A stretch of 46,431 bases of DNA from Rhodospirillales bacterium 20-60-12 (GCA_002255495.1 NCAP01000011.1:1-46431); one strand, 5' to 3'; numbered from the stretch's first letter, positions 16,995 to 25,780 are shown. Notes: generated by a model from the sequence alone, not told the origin. Numbers and translations are program-made.

Positions 16995-17100
16995 TCAGCG
17001 TGCTCCTTGGCGTGATCGTCTAAACCGAATAGTCTGATATGATAGTCGGATTGGTCACGTCTTCAAACATCGCCAAGAATGCCCTAATAGGGATCTAGAA

Positions 17101-17871
17101 ATGTCAGACATACAAGCCATGCCGGCGCCGCGAGGTGCTGGGTTTAATCTTCATAAATTCGCCAACCCCGGGCGTTTTCTGCGGATATTTTCGCCGATTT
17201 TGCCCTGGCTAGCGGTCTTTGCGGTTGTGGTTTGTGTCGTCGGGATCGTGTGGGGATTTGTGTTCGCCCCCGCTGACTGGCAGCAGGGTGATGCATCCCG
17301 CATCATGTATGTCCATGTCCCGGCCGCCTGGGTAGCGATGAACGGTTATGCCGCTTTGGCCATTTGCTCGTTTATCTCGCTCGTCTGGCGCCATCCGCTC
17401 GCTGATCTCGCAGCTATGGAAATTGGCCCGGTCGGCGCTGCTTTTACCGCTATGTGCCTGGTTTCCGGCGCCTTGTGGGGCAAGCCCGAATGGGGCGCCT
17501 ATTGGGTATGGGACGCAAGATTAACCTCGGTTCTGGTGCTGTTTTTCCTGTATCTCGGCCATATCGCGCTGATCCGCGCCTTCGATAATCAACAACATGG
17601 TTATCGCGCCGCTGCCATTCTGGCATTGGTTGGCGCCATCAATCTGCCGATCATCGTGTTCAGCGTGCAATGGTGGAACACTTTGCACCAGGGCAACTCG
17701 ATCAGCCTGACGGGCCCCTCGAAAATCTACATCACTATGCTGTGGCCACTGCTGATCACCACCATCGGGTTCTATTTGGCGTTCGCGGCTTTGGTCGTTG
17801 CCCGGTTGTGCAGCGCGATCATGGAAACCCGCACCCGGGCATTGCTCTTCGCCCAGGCGGAACGCTCATGA
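17101..17871 (+). CDS. ccmC: Heme exporter/heme-handling protein CcmC
   Basis: 256 aa with six expected membrane spans. The tryptophan-rich periplasmic motif WGKPEWGAYWVWDARLTS near residues 127-144 binds heme; the conserved YVHVPAAW histidine is near residue 71. In System I cytochrome c maturation CcmC loads heme onto CcmE. First gene of an overlapping block, ccmC-D-E-F-G-H-I: the ccmC stop overlaps the ccmD start (ATGA). The ATP-binding exporter genes ccmA and ccmB are not in this window, so they must lie elsewhere if System I is complete. The start has only a weak AGGGATC site upstream. Confidence 0.94.
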   Translation: MSDIQAMPAPRGAGFNLHKFANPGRFLRIFSPILPWLAVFAVVVCVVGIVWGFVFAPADWQQGDASRIMYVHVPAAWVAMNGYAALAICSFISLVWRHPLADLAAMEIGPVGAAFTAMCLVSGALWGKPEWGAYWVWDARLTSVLVLFFLYLGHIALIRAFDNQQHGYRAAAILALVGAINLPIIVFSVQWWNTLHQGNSISLTGPSKIYITMLWPLLITTIGFYLAFAALVVARLCSAIMETRTRALLFAQAERS

Positions 17872-18002
17872 GCAACGCAGCGCCCTTCATCGATGGCAGC
17901 TATGGCTGGACTGTTCTGCTCCTGTTGGTCCTGGGCCTGAATGGCTGGATGCGTTATCGTCGGGCGCGGCGGCAACTCGCCGCGGTGGATAACCGCCGAT
18001 GA
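17868..18002 (+). CDS. ccmD: Cytochrome c maturation protein CcmD
   Basis: 44 aa, too short for many gene finders. It begins at ATG 17868, overlapping ccmC by 4 bp, and ends at TGA 18000-18002, overlapping the ccmE start by 4 bp. One transmembrane helix (GYGWTVLLLLVLGLNGW region, about 12-28) is followed by the basic stretch RYRRARRQL, as in other CcmD proteins. It stabilises the CcmC-CcmE complex and assists release of holo-CcmE. The call rests mainly on position and topology, since the family is poorly conserved. Confidence 0.88.
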   Translation: MSNAAPFIDGSYGWTVLLLLVLGLNGWMRYRRARRQLAAVDNRR

Positions 18003-18508
18003 TGACCCGCAAGAAACGCCGCCTCTGGTTGCTTGTCACCTGCGGCATTGGCGTCGGCTCAGCCGTCGCCCTTACATTGGCAGCGTTCAGCTCAAGCCTG
18101 ACCTATTTTCTGGCACCTGCGCAGGTTGTGGCCAAGGCGCCTGCACCTGGTGATTTGTTTCGCCTCGGCGGTATCGTCCAGGCCGGCAGTGTGAGCAAAA
18201 CCGTCACCGAGGGCCAATTACTCACGACGTTTCGCGTCACCGATGGACGCGCCTCAATTCCTGTCACTTATACTGGCGTATTGCCCGATTTATTTCGTGA
18301 GGGCCAAGGGGTCGTCACAATCGGTTCGATGGCCCCGGGGGATCACGATTTTATCGCGCAGGAAGTGTTGGCCAAGCACGGTGCCGATTATATGCCCAAA
18401 GCAGTGGAGCAGGCGTTACGCGAATCTGGCAAGTGGAACCCGAAATTCGGTCCGCCACCGCCCGCCTCGACCTGGAATGACATGACCGTCAAAAAAGCGA
18501 ACGGATGA
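17999..18508 (+). CDS. ccmE: Heme chaperone CcmE
   Basis: 169 aa. An N-terminal cytoplasmic basic segment and one membrane anchor (about 10-37) precede a periplasmic beta-barrel (OB-fold). The heme-binding histidine H127 lies in LAKHGADYMP with the adjacent Tyr at 131, matching the H-x3-Y-x-P site of the family. Other conserved blocks: FRLGGIVQAGSV, FRVTD and YTGVLPDLFREGQGVV. It accepts heme from CcmC and passes it to CcmF. The Pro-rich C-terminal tail is variable. The start ATG overlaps the ccmD stop. Confidence 0.94.
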   Translation: MMTRKKRRLWLLVTCGIGVGSAVALTLAAFSSSLTYFLAPAQVVAKAPAPGDLFRLGGIVQAGSVSKTVTEGQLLTTFRVTDGRASIPVTYTGVLPDLFREGQGVVTIGSMAPGDHDFIAQEVLAKHGADYMPKAVEQALRESGKWNPKFGPPPPASTWNDMTVKKANG

Positions 18509-18515
18509 GCCCAAT

Positions 18516-20489
18516 ATGATTCCCGAACTCGGCCATTTTGCCCTGGCACTTGCCATCGCCATCGCCGGCGCCCAGGCCGTCATTGGCATTTTCGGCCCTA
18601 CAATGAACGATAATCGTGCCCTGCGTGCCGCCCCCGCATTAGCAATCGGGCTGTTCGGCACCGTTGGCGCGTCGTTCCTGTGTCTCGTCTATGCCGGAAT
18701 CGTTTCAGATTTCACGGTGCGCAATGTCGCTGAATATTCCGACAGCACGACACCTTTGCTGTATCGGATCACCGGCACCTGGGGCAATCACGACGGGTCA
18801 ATCCTGCTATGGTGCCTGATTTTGACACTCTGCGGTGCGACGGTTGCTACTTTCGGCCGGAACCTCCCCTCCAGCCTGCGCGCCCGTGTGCTGGGCATCC
18901 ATGGCTTGGTTTGCGGCGGCTTTTTGCTGTTTACCCTGACCGTTTCTGACCCATTCGCGCGGATCTGGCCTCCGCCGATGCACGGCGCCGGTGTCAACCC
19001 GATTTTGCAGGATCCCGGCCTCGCTTTTCATCCGCCGGTTCTCTACACAGGATATGTCGGTTTTTCTGTTGCCTTCGCGTTCGCAGTTGCAGCTTTGATC
19101 GAAGGCCGGGTCGATGCCGCGTGGGGCCGTTGGGTCCGCCCATGGACATTGGTATCCTGGTGCTTCCTGACATCGGGCATCGCGCTTGGCTCATGGTGGT
19201 CGTATTATACGCTAGGTTGGGGCGGTTATTGGTTCTGGGACCCGGTGGAAAATGTCGCCCTGCTGCCCTGGCTGACCGGCACGGCTCTGCTGCATTCGGC
19301 GATCATCGTCGAAAAGCGGGAAGCCATGAAAATCTGGGCCGTATTGCTTGCCATCGCCACATTTTCGCTATCGCTTTGCGGGACGTTCCTGGTGCGCTCG
19401 GGGCTGCTTAATTCAGTTCATGCTTTTGCCGCCTCGCCTGACCAAGGGTATTTCATCCTGGCCTTGCTGGGGCTGACCATCGGCGGGTCGTTGATCCTGT
19501 TTACCTTCCGCGCGCCGGTGCTCTCAGCCTCGGGCGTGTTCGCGCCGATCTCGCGCGAGGGTGCGCTGATCCTGAACAACATCTTCCTCTGCGTCATCGC
19601 GGTCGTGGTCTTTATGGGCACACTCTACCCGCCTTTCCTCGATCTGCTGTTTGGTGTGCAGCTCTCTGTCGGCGCACCATTCTTTAACCAGACCGCCATT
19701 CCGCTGACCGCTCCCTTGATTCTGGCGATGGCTGTGGGCCCGCTTTTGCCCTGGAAGCGCGCAACCTTACTGCCGGCTTTGCAGAAATTATGGATCGCGG
19801 CCGTGGTTGCTCTGATCGTCGCGGTTATTGTCGATTTGCGCTGGAACGCGGTTGCGGCTTTGGGTTTGGGCGGCGGCGCATGGGTTGTTCTCGGCGCCAT
19901 CATCGATATCGCCGAGCGGGTGCGGCTGTTCCGCATTCCCCTCAACCACTCGATATCGCGTTTATTCACAATGCCGCGCGCCGCCATCGGCGCGGCCATG
20001 GGCCATTTTGGTTTCGGCGTGACCGTGCTCGGTATAGCGGGAATGACCTTGGCCGCCCATGTTGTGACGGTGCTCCAACCCGGGCAGAGCGTGCAATTGG
20101 GCGGCTATCAATGGACGCTTAACGATATTCACGATGCCCCAGGCCCGAACTATGCCAAACGGGTTGCCGACGTCACGATTTCCAGCGACGGCCATAAAAT
20201 CATGGTGCTGCATCCCTCACGCAGGTTCTTTACCGCACAAAAAATTACCACTAGCGACGCTGCAATCCGGACAAACGGGATAAACGACATTTACGCTACT
20301 TTTGCCGGTGAGCAGGATGGCGGTGGTGAGTTCCGGTTCAATGAACATCCGATGGCACCGGAAATCTGGCTCGGCGGGCTGATCATGGCGCTGGGTGGCG
20401 GTATTTCCCTATCCGATCGGCGCTTCCGCATCGGCGCACCAGCACGTAAAGCGGCAAAAAGACCCGCCTCGTCGATCGCTGCTGAGTAA
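18516..20489 (+). CDS. ccmF: Heme lyase CcmF
   Basis: 657 aa, normal length for CcmF. About 15 membrane spans. The WWD motif region GWGGYWFWDPVENVALLPW sits near residues 233-251. Conserved NHDGSILLW (about 90-98) and the P-His regions (for example FHPPVLYTGYVGFS) are present. The large periplasmic domain near the C-terminus ends with a final membrane helix, GGLIMALGGGISLSDRR. It joins heme delivered by CcmE to apocytochrome cysteines. It begins 7 bp after ccmE and is followed within 1 bp by ccmG, indicating one operon. Confidence 0.95.
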   Translation: MIPELGHFALALAIAIAGAQAVIGIFGPTMNDNRALRAAPALAIGLFGTVGASFLCLVYAGIVSDFTVRNVAEYSDSTTPLLYRITGTWGNHDGSILLWCLILTLCGATVATFGRNLPSSLRARVLGIHGLVCGGFLLFTLTVSDPFARIWPPPMHGAGVNPILQDPGLAFHPPVLYTGYVGFSVAFAFAVAALIEGRVDAAWGRWVRPWTLVSWCFLTSGIALGSWWSYYTLGWGGYWFWDPVENVALLPWLTGTALLHSAIIVEKREAMKIWAVLLAIATFSLSLCGTFLVRSGLLNSVHAFAASPDQGYFILALLGLTIGGSLILFTFRAPVLSASGVFAPISREGALILNNIFLCVIAVVVFMGTLYPPFLDLLFGVQLSVGAPFFNQTAIPLTAPLILAMAVGPLLPWKRATLLPALQKLWIAAVVALIVAVIVDLRWNAVAALGLGGGAWVVLGAIIDIAERVRLFRIPLNHSISRLFTMPRAAIGAAMGHFGFGVTVLGIAGMTLAAHVVTVLQPGQSVQLGGYQWTLNDIHDAPGPNYAKRVADVTISSDGHKIMVLHPSRRFFTAQKITTSDAAIRTNGINDIYATFAGEQDGGGEFRFNEHPMAPEIWLGGLIMALGGGISLSDRRFRIGAPARKAAKRPASSIAAE

Positions 20490-20490
20490 C

Positions 20491-21051
20491 ATGGCTTCGG
20501 TTTTGACGCGCCGCTTGTTGCTGGCAACACCTTTGACGATTGTCGTGCTCGGCGGGCTTGGATTTTACGCGCTGCTCGGCCGTATGCAGACCGGCAGCTA
20601 CGACCCACATGCTTTCGCCAACCCATTGGTCGGCAAGGCCCCACCTGCATTTTCACTGCCTGGCACCGCGGGACAGCAAGGCTTTAGCAGCACCGATCTG
20701 GCGGCCGCCGGCAAACCCATTTTGGTCAATTTCTTTGCCTCCTGGTGCATCCCCTGCGTTCAGGAAGCACCCATGCTCGATCAATTATCAAAATCGGGCC
20801 TGGTGATCTGGGGCATCGCCTATCAGGACAAATCGGACGCTACGGCAAAATTTCTCGCCGATAACGGCAATCCGTTCCAACGCCTCGCCAGCGATCTCGA
20901 TGGTCGCACGGCCATCAACTGGGGTGTCTATGGCGTGCCGGAAAGCTTCCTGATCAATACCAAAGGCGTCATCATTTGGCATTATGCCGGTGCGCTGAAT
21001 GATGATGTCGTGACCTCCGGGTTATTGCCCGCTTTGAAGCACGCTTCATGA
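20491..21051 (+). CDS. ccmG: Thiol-disulfide oxidoreductase CcmG (DsbE)
   Basis: 186 aa. An in-frame extension runs back into ccmF, but ATG 20491, one base after the ccmF stop, gives the expected N-terminal anchor (LLLATPLTIVVLGGLGFYALL). The thioredoxin-fold active site is WCIPC (C86 and C89); the cis-proline segment is YGVPESFLI. CcmG is periplasmic and reduces the CcmH or apocytochrome disulfides so heme can be attached. It overlaps ccmH by 4 bp (ATGA). Confidence 0.93.
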   Translation: MASVLTRRLLLATPLTIVVLGGLGFYALLGRMQTGSYDPHAFANPLVGKAPPAFSLPGTAGQQGFSSTDLAAAGKPILVNFFASWCIPCVQEAPMLDQLSKSGLVIWGIAYQDKSDATAKFLADNGNPFQRLASDLDGRTAINWGVYGVPESFLINTKGVIIWHYAGALNDDVVTSGLLPALKHAS

Positions 21052-21524
21052 AATATATCCTGGTGCTGCTCGGCCTGCTGGTTATGACCAATGCGGCGCA
21101 CGCGCAAACCGAGCCATTCAACACGCCCACCAGCATCAAGCGTGACGGCGTGACACTCACGCTCGCCCAGGAGCGCGAGGCTGAAGAAATCGGCAACAAA
21201 CTGCGCTGCCTCGTCTGCCAGAATGAGACCGTGGAAAATTCGCAGGCTGGACTGGCGAAGCAATTTCGCGGCATCATCCGCCGGCACTTGGCGCGCGGTG
21301 AAAACGCTCGGCAAATCGTCGATTTCATGGTTCAGCGCTACGGTATTTTCATCCTGATGAAACCGCCATTGATGCGCGTGACCTGGCTGCTATGGGCGTC
21401 CCCTGCCTTGGCATCCCTCGCCGGATTGTTCGCGGTCGTGCTTATTCGCAGACGGCGGCAAAAACCGCCCCCCCCCTTATCGCCGCAAGAGGCGAGCCGA
21501 TTGCAGGAATTGCTGAAACCATGA
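21048..21524 (+). CDS. ccmH: Cytochrome c maturation protein CcmH
   Basis: 158 aa. Signal peptide MKYILVLLGLLVMTNAAHA precedes the periplasmic domain with the diagnostic LRCLVCQN motif (C54 and C57). The segment VQRYGIFILMKPP and a C-terminal membrane helix (about 107-133) follow, so it is the short CcmH (CycL) form without TPRs. The TPR part is the separate next gene. It reduces apocytochrome CXXCH thiols with CcmG. Overlaps ccmG and ccmI by 4 bp each. Confidence 0.94.
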   Translation: MKYILVLLGLLVMTNAAHAQTEPFNTPTSIKRDGVTLTLAQEREAEEIGNKLRCLVCQNETVENSQAGLAKQFRGIIRRHLARGENARQIVDFMVQRYGIFILMKPPLMRVTWLLWASPALASLAGLFAVVLIRRRRQKPPPPLSPQEASRLQELLKP

Positions 21525-22261
21525 TCTGGGCTTTGATGGCTATACTCGCCGTGCTGGCCATGGTGCCGCTCGGTCTGGCGATGCGTCGCCATGGCACCAA
21601 TCTCGACCGGCGCCGCGCTGCCCTGGCATTGCACCGGGCACAGCTCGACGAAATCATCCGTGAACACGCCGAAGGCCGTTTGGGGCCGGTGGAATATCAA
21701 GGCGCCAAACTGGAAATTGAACGGCGGATCCTCGCGACGGACCAACTTGAGGAAGGCCCCACCGACGGCAGCGCACGCTGGTTGCTCTTCGCGGTGCTGG
21801 CCCTGGTGCCGATCATGGGATTTGCGCTGTATTTACCCGGCAGCACACCGAGCATTCCCTCTGAGCCCCACGCCATTTGGGTTAAAACCCAGGATGAGCA
21901 GGCCAAGCAGGATGAGCAATTGATCGCAGCTCTGCGTGACCGCCTTGCCAGTATGGACCCGAGTAGCACGCAATATCGCGAAGGCTATATTCTACTCGGT
22001 CAGGCTCTGCTGGCCGGCAGCCACCCCGATCAGGCGATCGCAGCGTGGCAAACGGCCATAAAAGCCGGGTTCGATCCGACCATCGCGGCGGAACTCGCGG
22101 AATTGGAGAGCGAACAATCGGGTCACGTCACGCCTGAAGCAGCGGCTTTGTTTCGCGAGGCATTGGCCCACGCGCCACCGAACGCACCTTGGATTCCCAT
22201 CGCTCAACAACGGATCGCCTCCTTGCCGAGCCCGCCCAACGACCTCACATCTCCCAGATGA
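21521..22261 (+). CDS. ccmI: Cytochrome c biogenesis protein CcmI (CycH)
   Basis: 246 aa. ATG 21521 overlaps the ccmH stop and is chosen over an upstream in-frame start. Two membrane helices (about 2-20 and 85-103) flank a cytoplasmic loop with a coiled-coil-like pattern (ALALHRAQLDEIIREHAEGR), the usual CcmI layout. The periplasmic part has a TPR-like repeat (YILLGQALLAGSHPDQAIAAWQ, cut as YILLGQALLAGSHPDQAI and AAWQTAIKAGF). CcmI binds apocytochrome c C-termini for delivery to the heme lyase. This is a shortened CcmI, with only one or two TPRs. Its stop overlaps the DUF1674 start. Confidence 0.85.
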   Translation: MIWALMAILAVLAMVPLGLAMRRHGTNLDRRRAALALHRAQLDEIIREHAEGRLGPVEYQGAKLEIERRILATDQLEEGPTDGSARWLLFAVLALVPIMGFALYLPGSTPSIPSEPHAIWVKTQDEQAKQDEQLIAALRDRLASMDPSSTQYREGYILLGQALLAGSHPDQAIAAWQTAIKAGFDPTIAAELAELESEQSGHVTPEAAALFREALAHAPPNAPWIPIAQQRIASLPSPPNDLTSPR

Positions 22262-22407
22262 CCGAAAACCCTGAAACCAAACCCGAAGATACTGCAACCG
22301 CCACACCGCCGGCGCCCAAACTGCCGAAAGAAATCGGCGGCCCCAAAGGCCCCGAACCCACACGCTATGGGGATTGGGAGCAAAAGGGACGCTGCACGGA
22401 TTTCTAG
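22258..22407 (+). CDS. DUF1674 protein (SDHAF4-type)
   Basis: 49 aa. ATG 22258 overlaps the ccmI stop (ATGA). The N-terminal part is Pro/Thr-rich; the C-terminal core EIGGPKGPEPTRYGDWEQKG and RCTDF is the DUF1674 signature, very strongly conserved. In eukaryotes the homologue SDHAF4 binds flavinylated succinate dehydrogenase subunit A and protects it during assembly; a similar role in this alphaproteobacterium is inference. Its position at the end of a ccm operon links two respiratory-chain assembly functions. Confidence 0.9.
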   Translation: MTENPETKPEDTATATPPAPKLPKEIGGPKGPEPTRYGDWEQKGRCTDF

Positions 22408-22418
22408 ATCAATATCGC

Positions 22419-22452
22419 TAGAGCAAGAAGCGTTATCACGCATCACGCTCTG
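22419..22452. repeat. Degenerate copy of the dispersed palindromic element
   Basis: TAGAGCAAGAAGCGTTATCA continuing CGCATCACGCTCTG forms an imperfect palindrome; AGAGC at 22420-22424 pairs with GCTCT at 22447-22451. It shares the core GCGTTATCACGCA with the copy at 29722. It lies between the convergent DUF1674 and SDR genes, and its tail runs up to the SDR stop codon. Confidence 0.7.
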
Positions 22453-22461
22453 GATTATCCT

Positions 22462-23217
22462 CTACGATTGACGCTTGACGGCAAACCGGTCCGAGGCTTG
22501 GCTGGTCGGCATCATTTCAACTCTGTTGATATTCACATGTGGGGGCAGAGAAATGATCCATGCAGCCGTCTCGGCGATATCTTCAGGGCTCAACGACTTC
22601 GTCCCGGCATAGACGGCGGCCGCTTTGGCCTCGTCTCCACCGAAACGCACCGCACTGAACTCGCTACCGGCGACCATACCGGGCTCGATATCCGTCACGC
22701 GGACATTCAGCCCCACCAGATCGGCCCGCAAATTCAGGCTGAACTGTTTCACGAAGGCTTTGGTACCGCCATAAACATGACCGCCCGGATAGGGATAAGT
22801 ACCGGCGACGCTACCGATATTGAGAATGATACCATCATTGCGTGCGACCATGGCCGGCAGGAATGCCCGCGTCATGTGAATAACGCCGGTAATGTTGGTC
22901 GCGATCATCGTGTCCCAATCGTCCAGATCGCTCTGCTGCGCAGGCGCCAAACCGAGCGCAAGGCCGGCATTATTCACCAGCACGTCTATCGTCTGCCAGT
23001 CCGCGGGCAAGGCTGTCGGCAAGGCAGCGACCGCTTCTTTATCCGTCACATCAAGGGCGAAGGGCAGCAAATTAGCACCAAGCTCAGCTGCCAATTTTTC
23101 CAGTCGCTCAACCCGCCGTCCTGTCGCGATCACACGGTGGCCATCCTTGACGAACCGGCGCGCGAACGCTGCACCAAATCCCGCAGTGGCACCTGTGACC
23201 AGGATTGTCTTACGCAT
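22462..23217 (-). CDS. Short-chain dehydrogenase/reductase (YdfG-like)
   Basis: 251 aa. Start ATG 23217 (MRKTILVTGATAGFG) is preferred over an upstream in-frame ATG at 23259 because it places the cofactor motif at the N-terminus and has a CGGAGC ribosome site. Classical SDR motifs: TGATAGFG (NAD(P) binding, about 8-15), NNAG (about 82-85), catalytic Ser in NIGSVAGTYPYPGG and YGGTK with Tyr/Lys, then the PGMVAGSEF segment. RR after the second strand (TGRRVERL) suggests NADP(H). YdfG-type enzymes reduce 3-hydroxy-acid semialdehydes; the exact substrate is not inferable. Divergent from the FKBP gene. Confidence 0.88.
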   Translation of the reverse strand: MRKTILVTGATAGFGAAFARRFVKDGHRVIATGRRVERLEKLAAELGANLLPFALDVTDKEAVAALPTALPADWQTIDVLVNNAGLALGLAPAQQSDLDDWDTMIATNITGVIHMTRAFLPAMVARNDGIILNIGSVAGTYPYPGGHVYGGTKAFVKQFSLNLRADLVGLNVRVTDIEPGMVAGSEFSAVRFGGDEAKAAAVYAGTKSLSPEDIAETAAWIISLPPHVNINRVEMMPTSQASDRFAVKRQS

Positions 23218-23390
23218 TATTTTGCTCCGTTGGCTGATGATCAAGGCCGAACGGCCCACATGATCATATAAGAACGGCGCCGCTTAAAGTCATCAGACGT
23301 CAGCAAGAGGGCGGCATGAGCGTTGCTGCGTTGCCCGGTGAGCGCCAAGCGTTTATTCTCATTTCTTTATATCGCACTGGAACCACATCA

Positions 23391-23771
23391 ATGACTGATC
23401 ATGCAGACCCGACCGATGGCTTTCTCACACTGGCTCCCGGCTTACGCTACAAGGATGATGCTGTGGGCGAGGGTGCTTCACCGATCAAAGGCAAGCCGGT
23501 TCAGGTGCATTACACGGGCTGGCTTGATGATAATGGCGTGCCCGGCAAAAAATTCGACAGCTCGCGCGATCGCGGATCGCCTTTCGTGTTCACGCTTGGC
23601 GTTCAACAAGTCATCGCCGGCTGGGATGTCGGGGTGGCGACCATGAAAATCGGCGGGCGCCGCCGGCTGATTCTGGCACCCGAAATGGGCTATGGCGCAC
23701 GCGGTGCGGGCGGCGTGATCCCGCCCCACGCGACATTGATTTTCGACGTGGAATTGCTCGGTGTTGGCTGA
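23391..23771 (+). CDS. FKBP-type peptidyl-prolyl isomerase
   Basis: 126 aa from ATG 23391 (MTDHADPTDGF); an upstream in-frame ATG at 23316 would add 25 residues. A single FKBP domain: VQVHYTGWLDDNG, KKFDSSRDRGSPFVFTLGVQQVIAGWDVG cut as KKFDSSRDRGSPFVF and QQVIAGWDVGVATMKIGG, and APEMGYGARGAGGVIPPHAT. Ligand-pocket residues Y, F, D, V-I, W and Y are all present, so isomerase activity is likely. No signal peptide, hence cytoplasmic. It converges on the nuclease-helicase gene with a 10-bp gap. Confidence 0.93.
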   Translation: MTDHADPTDGFLTLAPGLRYKDDAVGEGASPIKGKPVQVHYTGWLDDNGVPGKKFDSSRDRGSPFVFTLGVQQVIAGWDVGVATMKIGGRRRLILAPEMGYGARGAGGVIPPHATLIFDVELLGVG

Positions 23772-23781
23772 TTTACCTTGC

Positions 23782-25764
23782 TCAAACTAACCGTGCCTGC
23801 ACAGCCTGACTGAGCATGTCTGGCGCCGGCTGTTCATAATGGGCGCCGGACGCCAGAAAAAATGCCGCGACCTGATCGAAAATGATCGGGTCGCGCGTTA
23901 TATCACTTTGATCACCTTGCGGAATATAAATGACGGTATGATAGCGCGCGCGGGTGAGTAACACCCGATAGGTATTGATCTGCCATGTGATCGCCTCCTG
24001 CCGGCGCACATCCTGCCATTTGGTCCCTTTGAATTTGCGCGCACGCCATTCTTGTTGACCGGGCTTACGCAGTAAGTCGCCACCCCAGCACAGACCCACA
24101 TAATCAAGTTCAAGCCCCTGACAGGCATATTGCGTCGCCGGCATTTCCAGTGCGTCTGATGCCCTTACATCGGGCCAACGATTGAGGAACCAATTGGCGA
24201 CGGCATCTTGGTCCAGATGCGGGAAGTCTGCGTTCAGCCCATCGGCGCGCAGGCGCTTGGCGTCGGCACTGCAGACCAGGCCGGCCCGCCGCGTGCCGCG
24301 CGCCAACCGGCGCAATGAAGCTTTCGCCTCATCCAGCGAGCGTGTCATCGAAAACGGCACGTCACCGGTTTCGCGCACGATCTTCCGTGCAGCTGCCGCG
24401 TCGCCGCTCAGTACCGCATCGATCCATGCGGCAGCAGACTCAGAATTGATGTTCCGAACGCCGACTGAGAGATGGAGGTTTTGATCAATACTCATTTGCG
24501 ACGGCTGCGCGTCGAACAAGCACCGCGCCGCATCCCGATGGCCAATGACGTGCGAGGGGCCCCAAATTTGCCAGGCCGGACGCTCAAGCAACGCGCCGCC
24601 CCAAGAAGCAAGCCCGGCCTCCCCCGTATTGATCTCCTGACCACTGCCGACGAGTGCGACGATGACAGCCCAATCGCGATGCCGCGCCATAATATCCAGA
24701 AACAAGGAAGCTTCACTGTCATCGAGCCCAAATTTACGCTTGCCGAAATCCGCATCCCAGGCGCGTTGGGCTTCGTCGAATATGATCACACGCTCGTGCG
24801 GCGCTTCACTGCGGGGCACATTATCGCGCAGGAAGCCAAGCAAGGGTTGGACGGCGGATTCCACCCGGTGTCGCGCCATACGCAAACTCATCCCGCCCTC
24901 AGCTGCGTCACGCGCCAAAGCCTCGCGCAGCACATGAACGAGCGGCAGATTGCCGGTGAGAAAAGCAGCCTCGCCCTCCGCACCAAATACCGCATTCAAC
25001 CCACATAGAGTCTTGCCAGCGCCGGGTATGCCTGTGACGAATAAAATGACATGCTTGTGAGCTGTCATTGCTTCAGCGATTGCTCGACAAATCGCATCGT
25101 TGGTCCGGGTCAAATTACCAATATCGGCGCGTGAGGCTGCAATATCTGCCACACCATGCTTCTGATACAGCATTGTTGCCGCTTCAATAATGGTCGGCAC
25201 CGGACGATAAGGCGCATCCGCCCATCGATCGACATCAAGCGGTACCGAGGGGACTGGCAAACTGTCCATTATCTCGTCCAGAACGCGCTTCAATGTTGCA
25301 CCGTTTGCAACCTGAACCGGTGCGATATGATGCCACAATAAGGGCAAGGCATTCACGCCGGCAGAAGCGTTGGTTGCGACCAGAATCGGAATGATTGGAT
25401 GCGTGCGGCTGGCAGCATGAAAATCAAATAAATCCAGCGCATAATCCTCCACCTGCTCCTGGTCGGATTTGGTGAAATGCTGGCCACCCACTTTGAATTC
25501 CAGCACAAAAATGGCCCGGTCCGTCAGGAGCACAGCGTCAATCCGCCGGCCTAACCTGATGAGTGGATATTCGAACAAAACGCGGCATTCCACGTCATGT
25601 CGGAGAGCCTGGCGCAGGCACAAAATCTGCTCACGCCAGGTACGAATCTGCTCTTCGTGATTAACCCGATGCGTCTCGACAAGCCGCTGCGCCAACGCGC
25701 CCACAATCACGCCGGGCTCTGTATCGCATAGCGCCCGCGCAGAGCCCGACCACCATGCGCGCAT
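23782..25764 (-). CDS. RecB-like nuclease plus SF1 helicase protein (DUF2075 type)
   Basis: 660 aa. Residues about 40-170 carry a PD-(D/E)XK pattern: E65, D76 (RRIDAVLL), E89-F-K91 (VLEFK), then Q104-x3-Y108 (QVEDY), the RecB/Cas4-type QxxxY motif. From about 215 follows a helicase core: Walker A GIPGAGKT (245-252), Walker B VIIFDEAQ (326-333), and late SF1 motifs YACQGLELDYVGLCW and YRVLLTRAR. DUF2075 (Schlafen-like helicase) proteins are known, but their function is mostly undefined; some nuclease-helicase fusions act in phage defence. No methyltransferase or other defence gene is adjacent. It starts 16 bp after the FemAB-like gene on the same strand. ATG 25764 has a weak ribosome site. Confidence 0.8.
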   Translation of the reverse strand: MRAWWSGSARALCDTEPGVIVGALAQRLVETHRVNHEEQIRTWREQILCLRQALRHDVECRVLFEYPLIRLGRRIDAVLLTDRAIFVLEFKVGGQHFTKSDQEQVEDYALDLFDFHAASRTHPIIPILVATNASAGVNALPLLWHHIAPVQVANGATLKRVLDEIMDSLPVPSVPLDVDRWADAPYRPVPTIIEAATMLYQKHGVADIAASRADIGNLTRTNDAICRAIAEAMTAHKHVILFVTGIPGAGKTLCGLNAVFGAEGEAAFLTGNLPLVHVLREALARDAAEGGMSLRMARHRVESAVQPLLGFLRDNVPRSEAPHERVIIFDEAQRAWDADFGKRKFGLDDSEASLFLDIMARHRDWAVIVALVGSGQEINTGEAGLASWGGALLERPAWQIWGPSHVIGHRDAARCLFDAQPSQMSIDQNLHLSVGVRNINSESAAAWIDAVLSGDAAAARKIVRETGDVPFSMTRSLDEAKASLRRLARGTRRAGLVCSADAKRLRADGLNADFPHLDQDAVANWFLNRWPDVRASDALEMPATQYACQGLELDYVGLCWGGDLLRKPGQQEWRARKFKGTKWQDVRRQEAITWQINTYRVLLTRARYHTVIYIPQGDQSDITRDPIIFDQVAAFFLASGAHYEQPAPDMLSQAVQARLV

Positions 25765-25780
25765 TTATAAAATCACCCGA

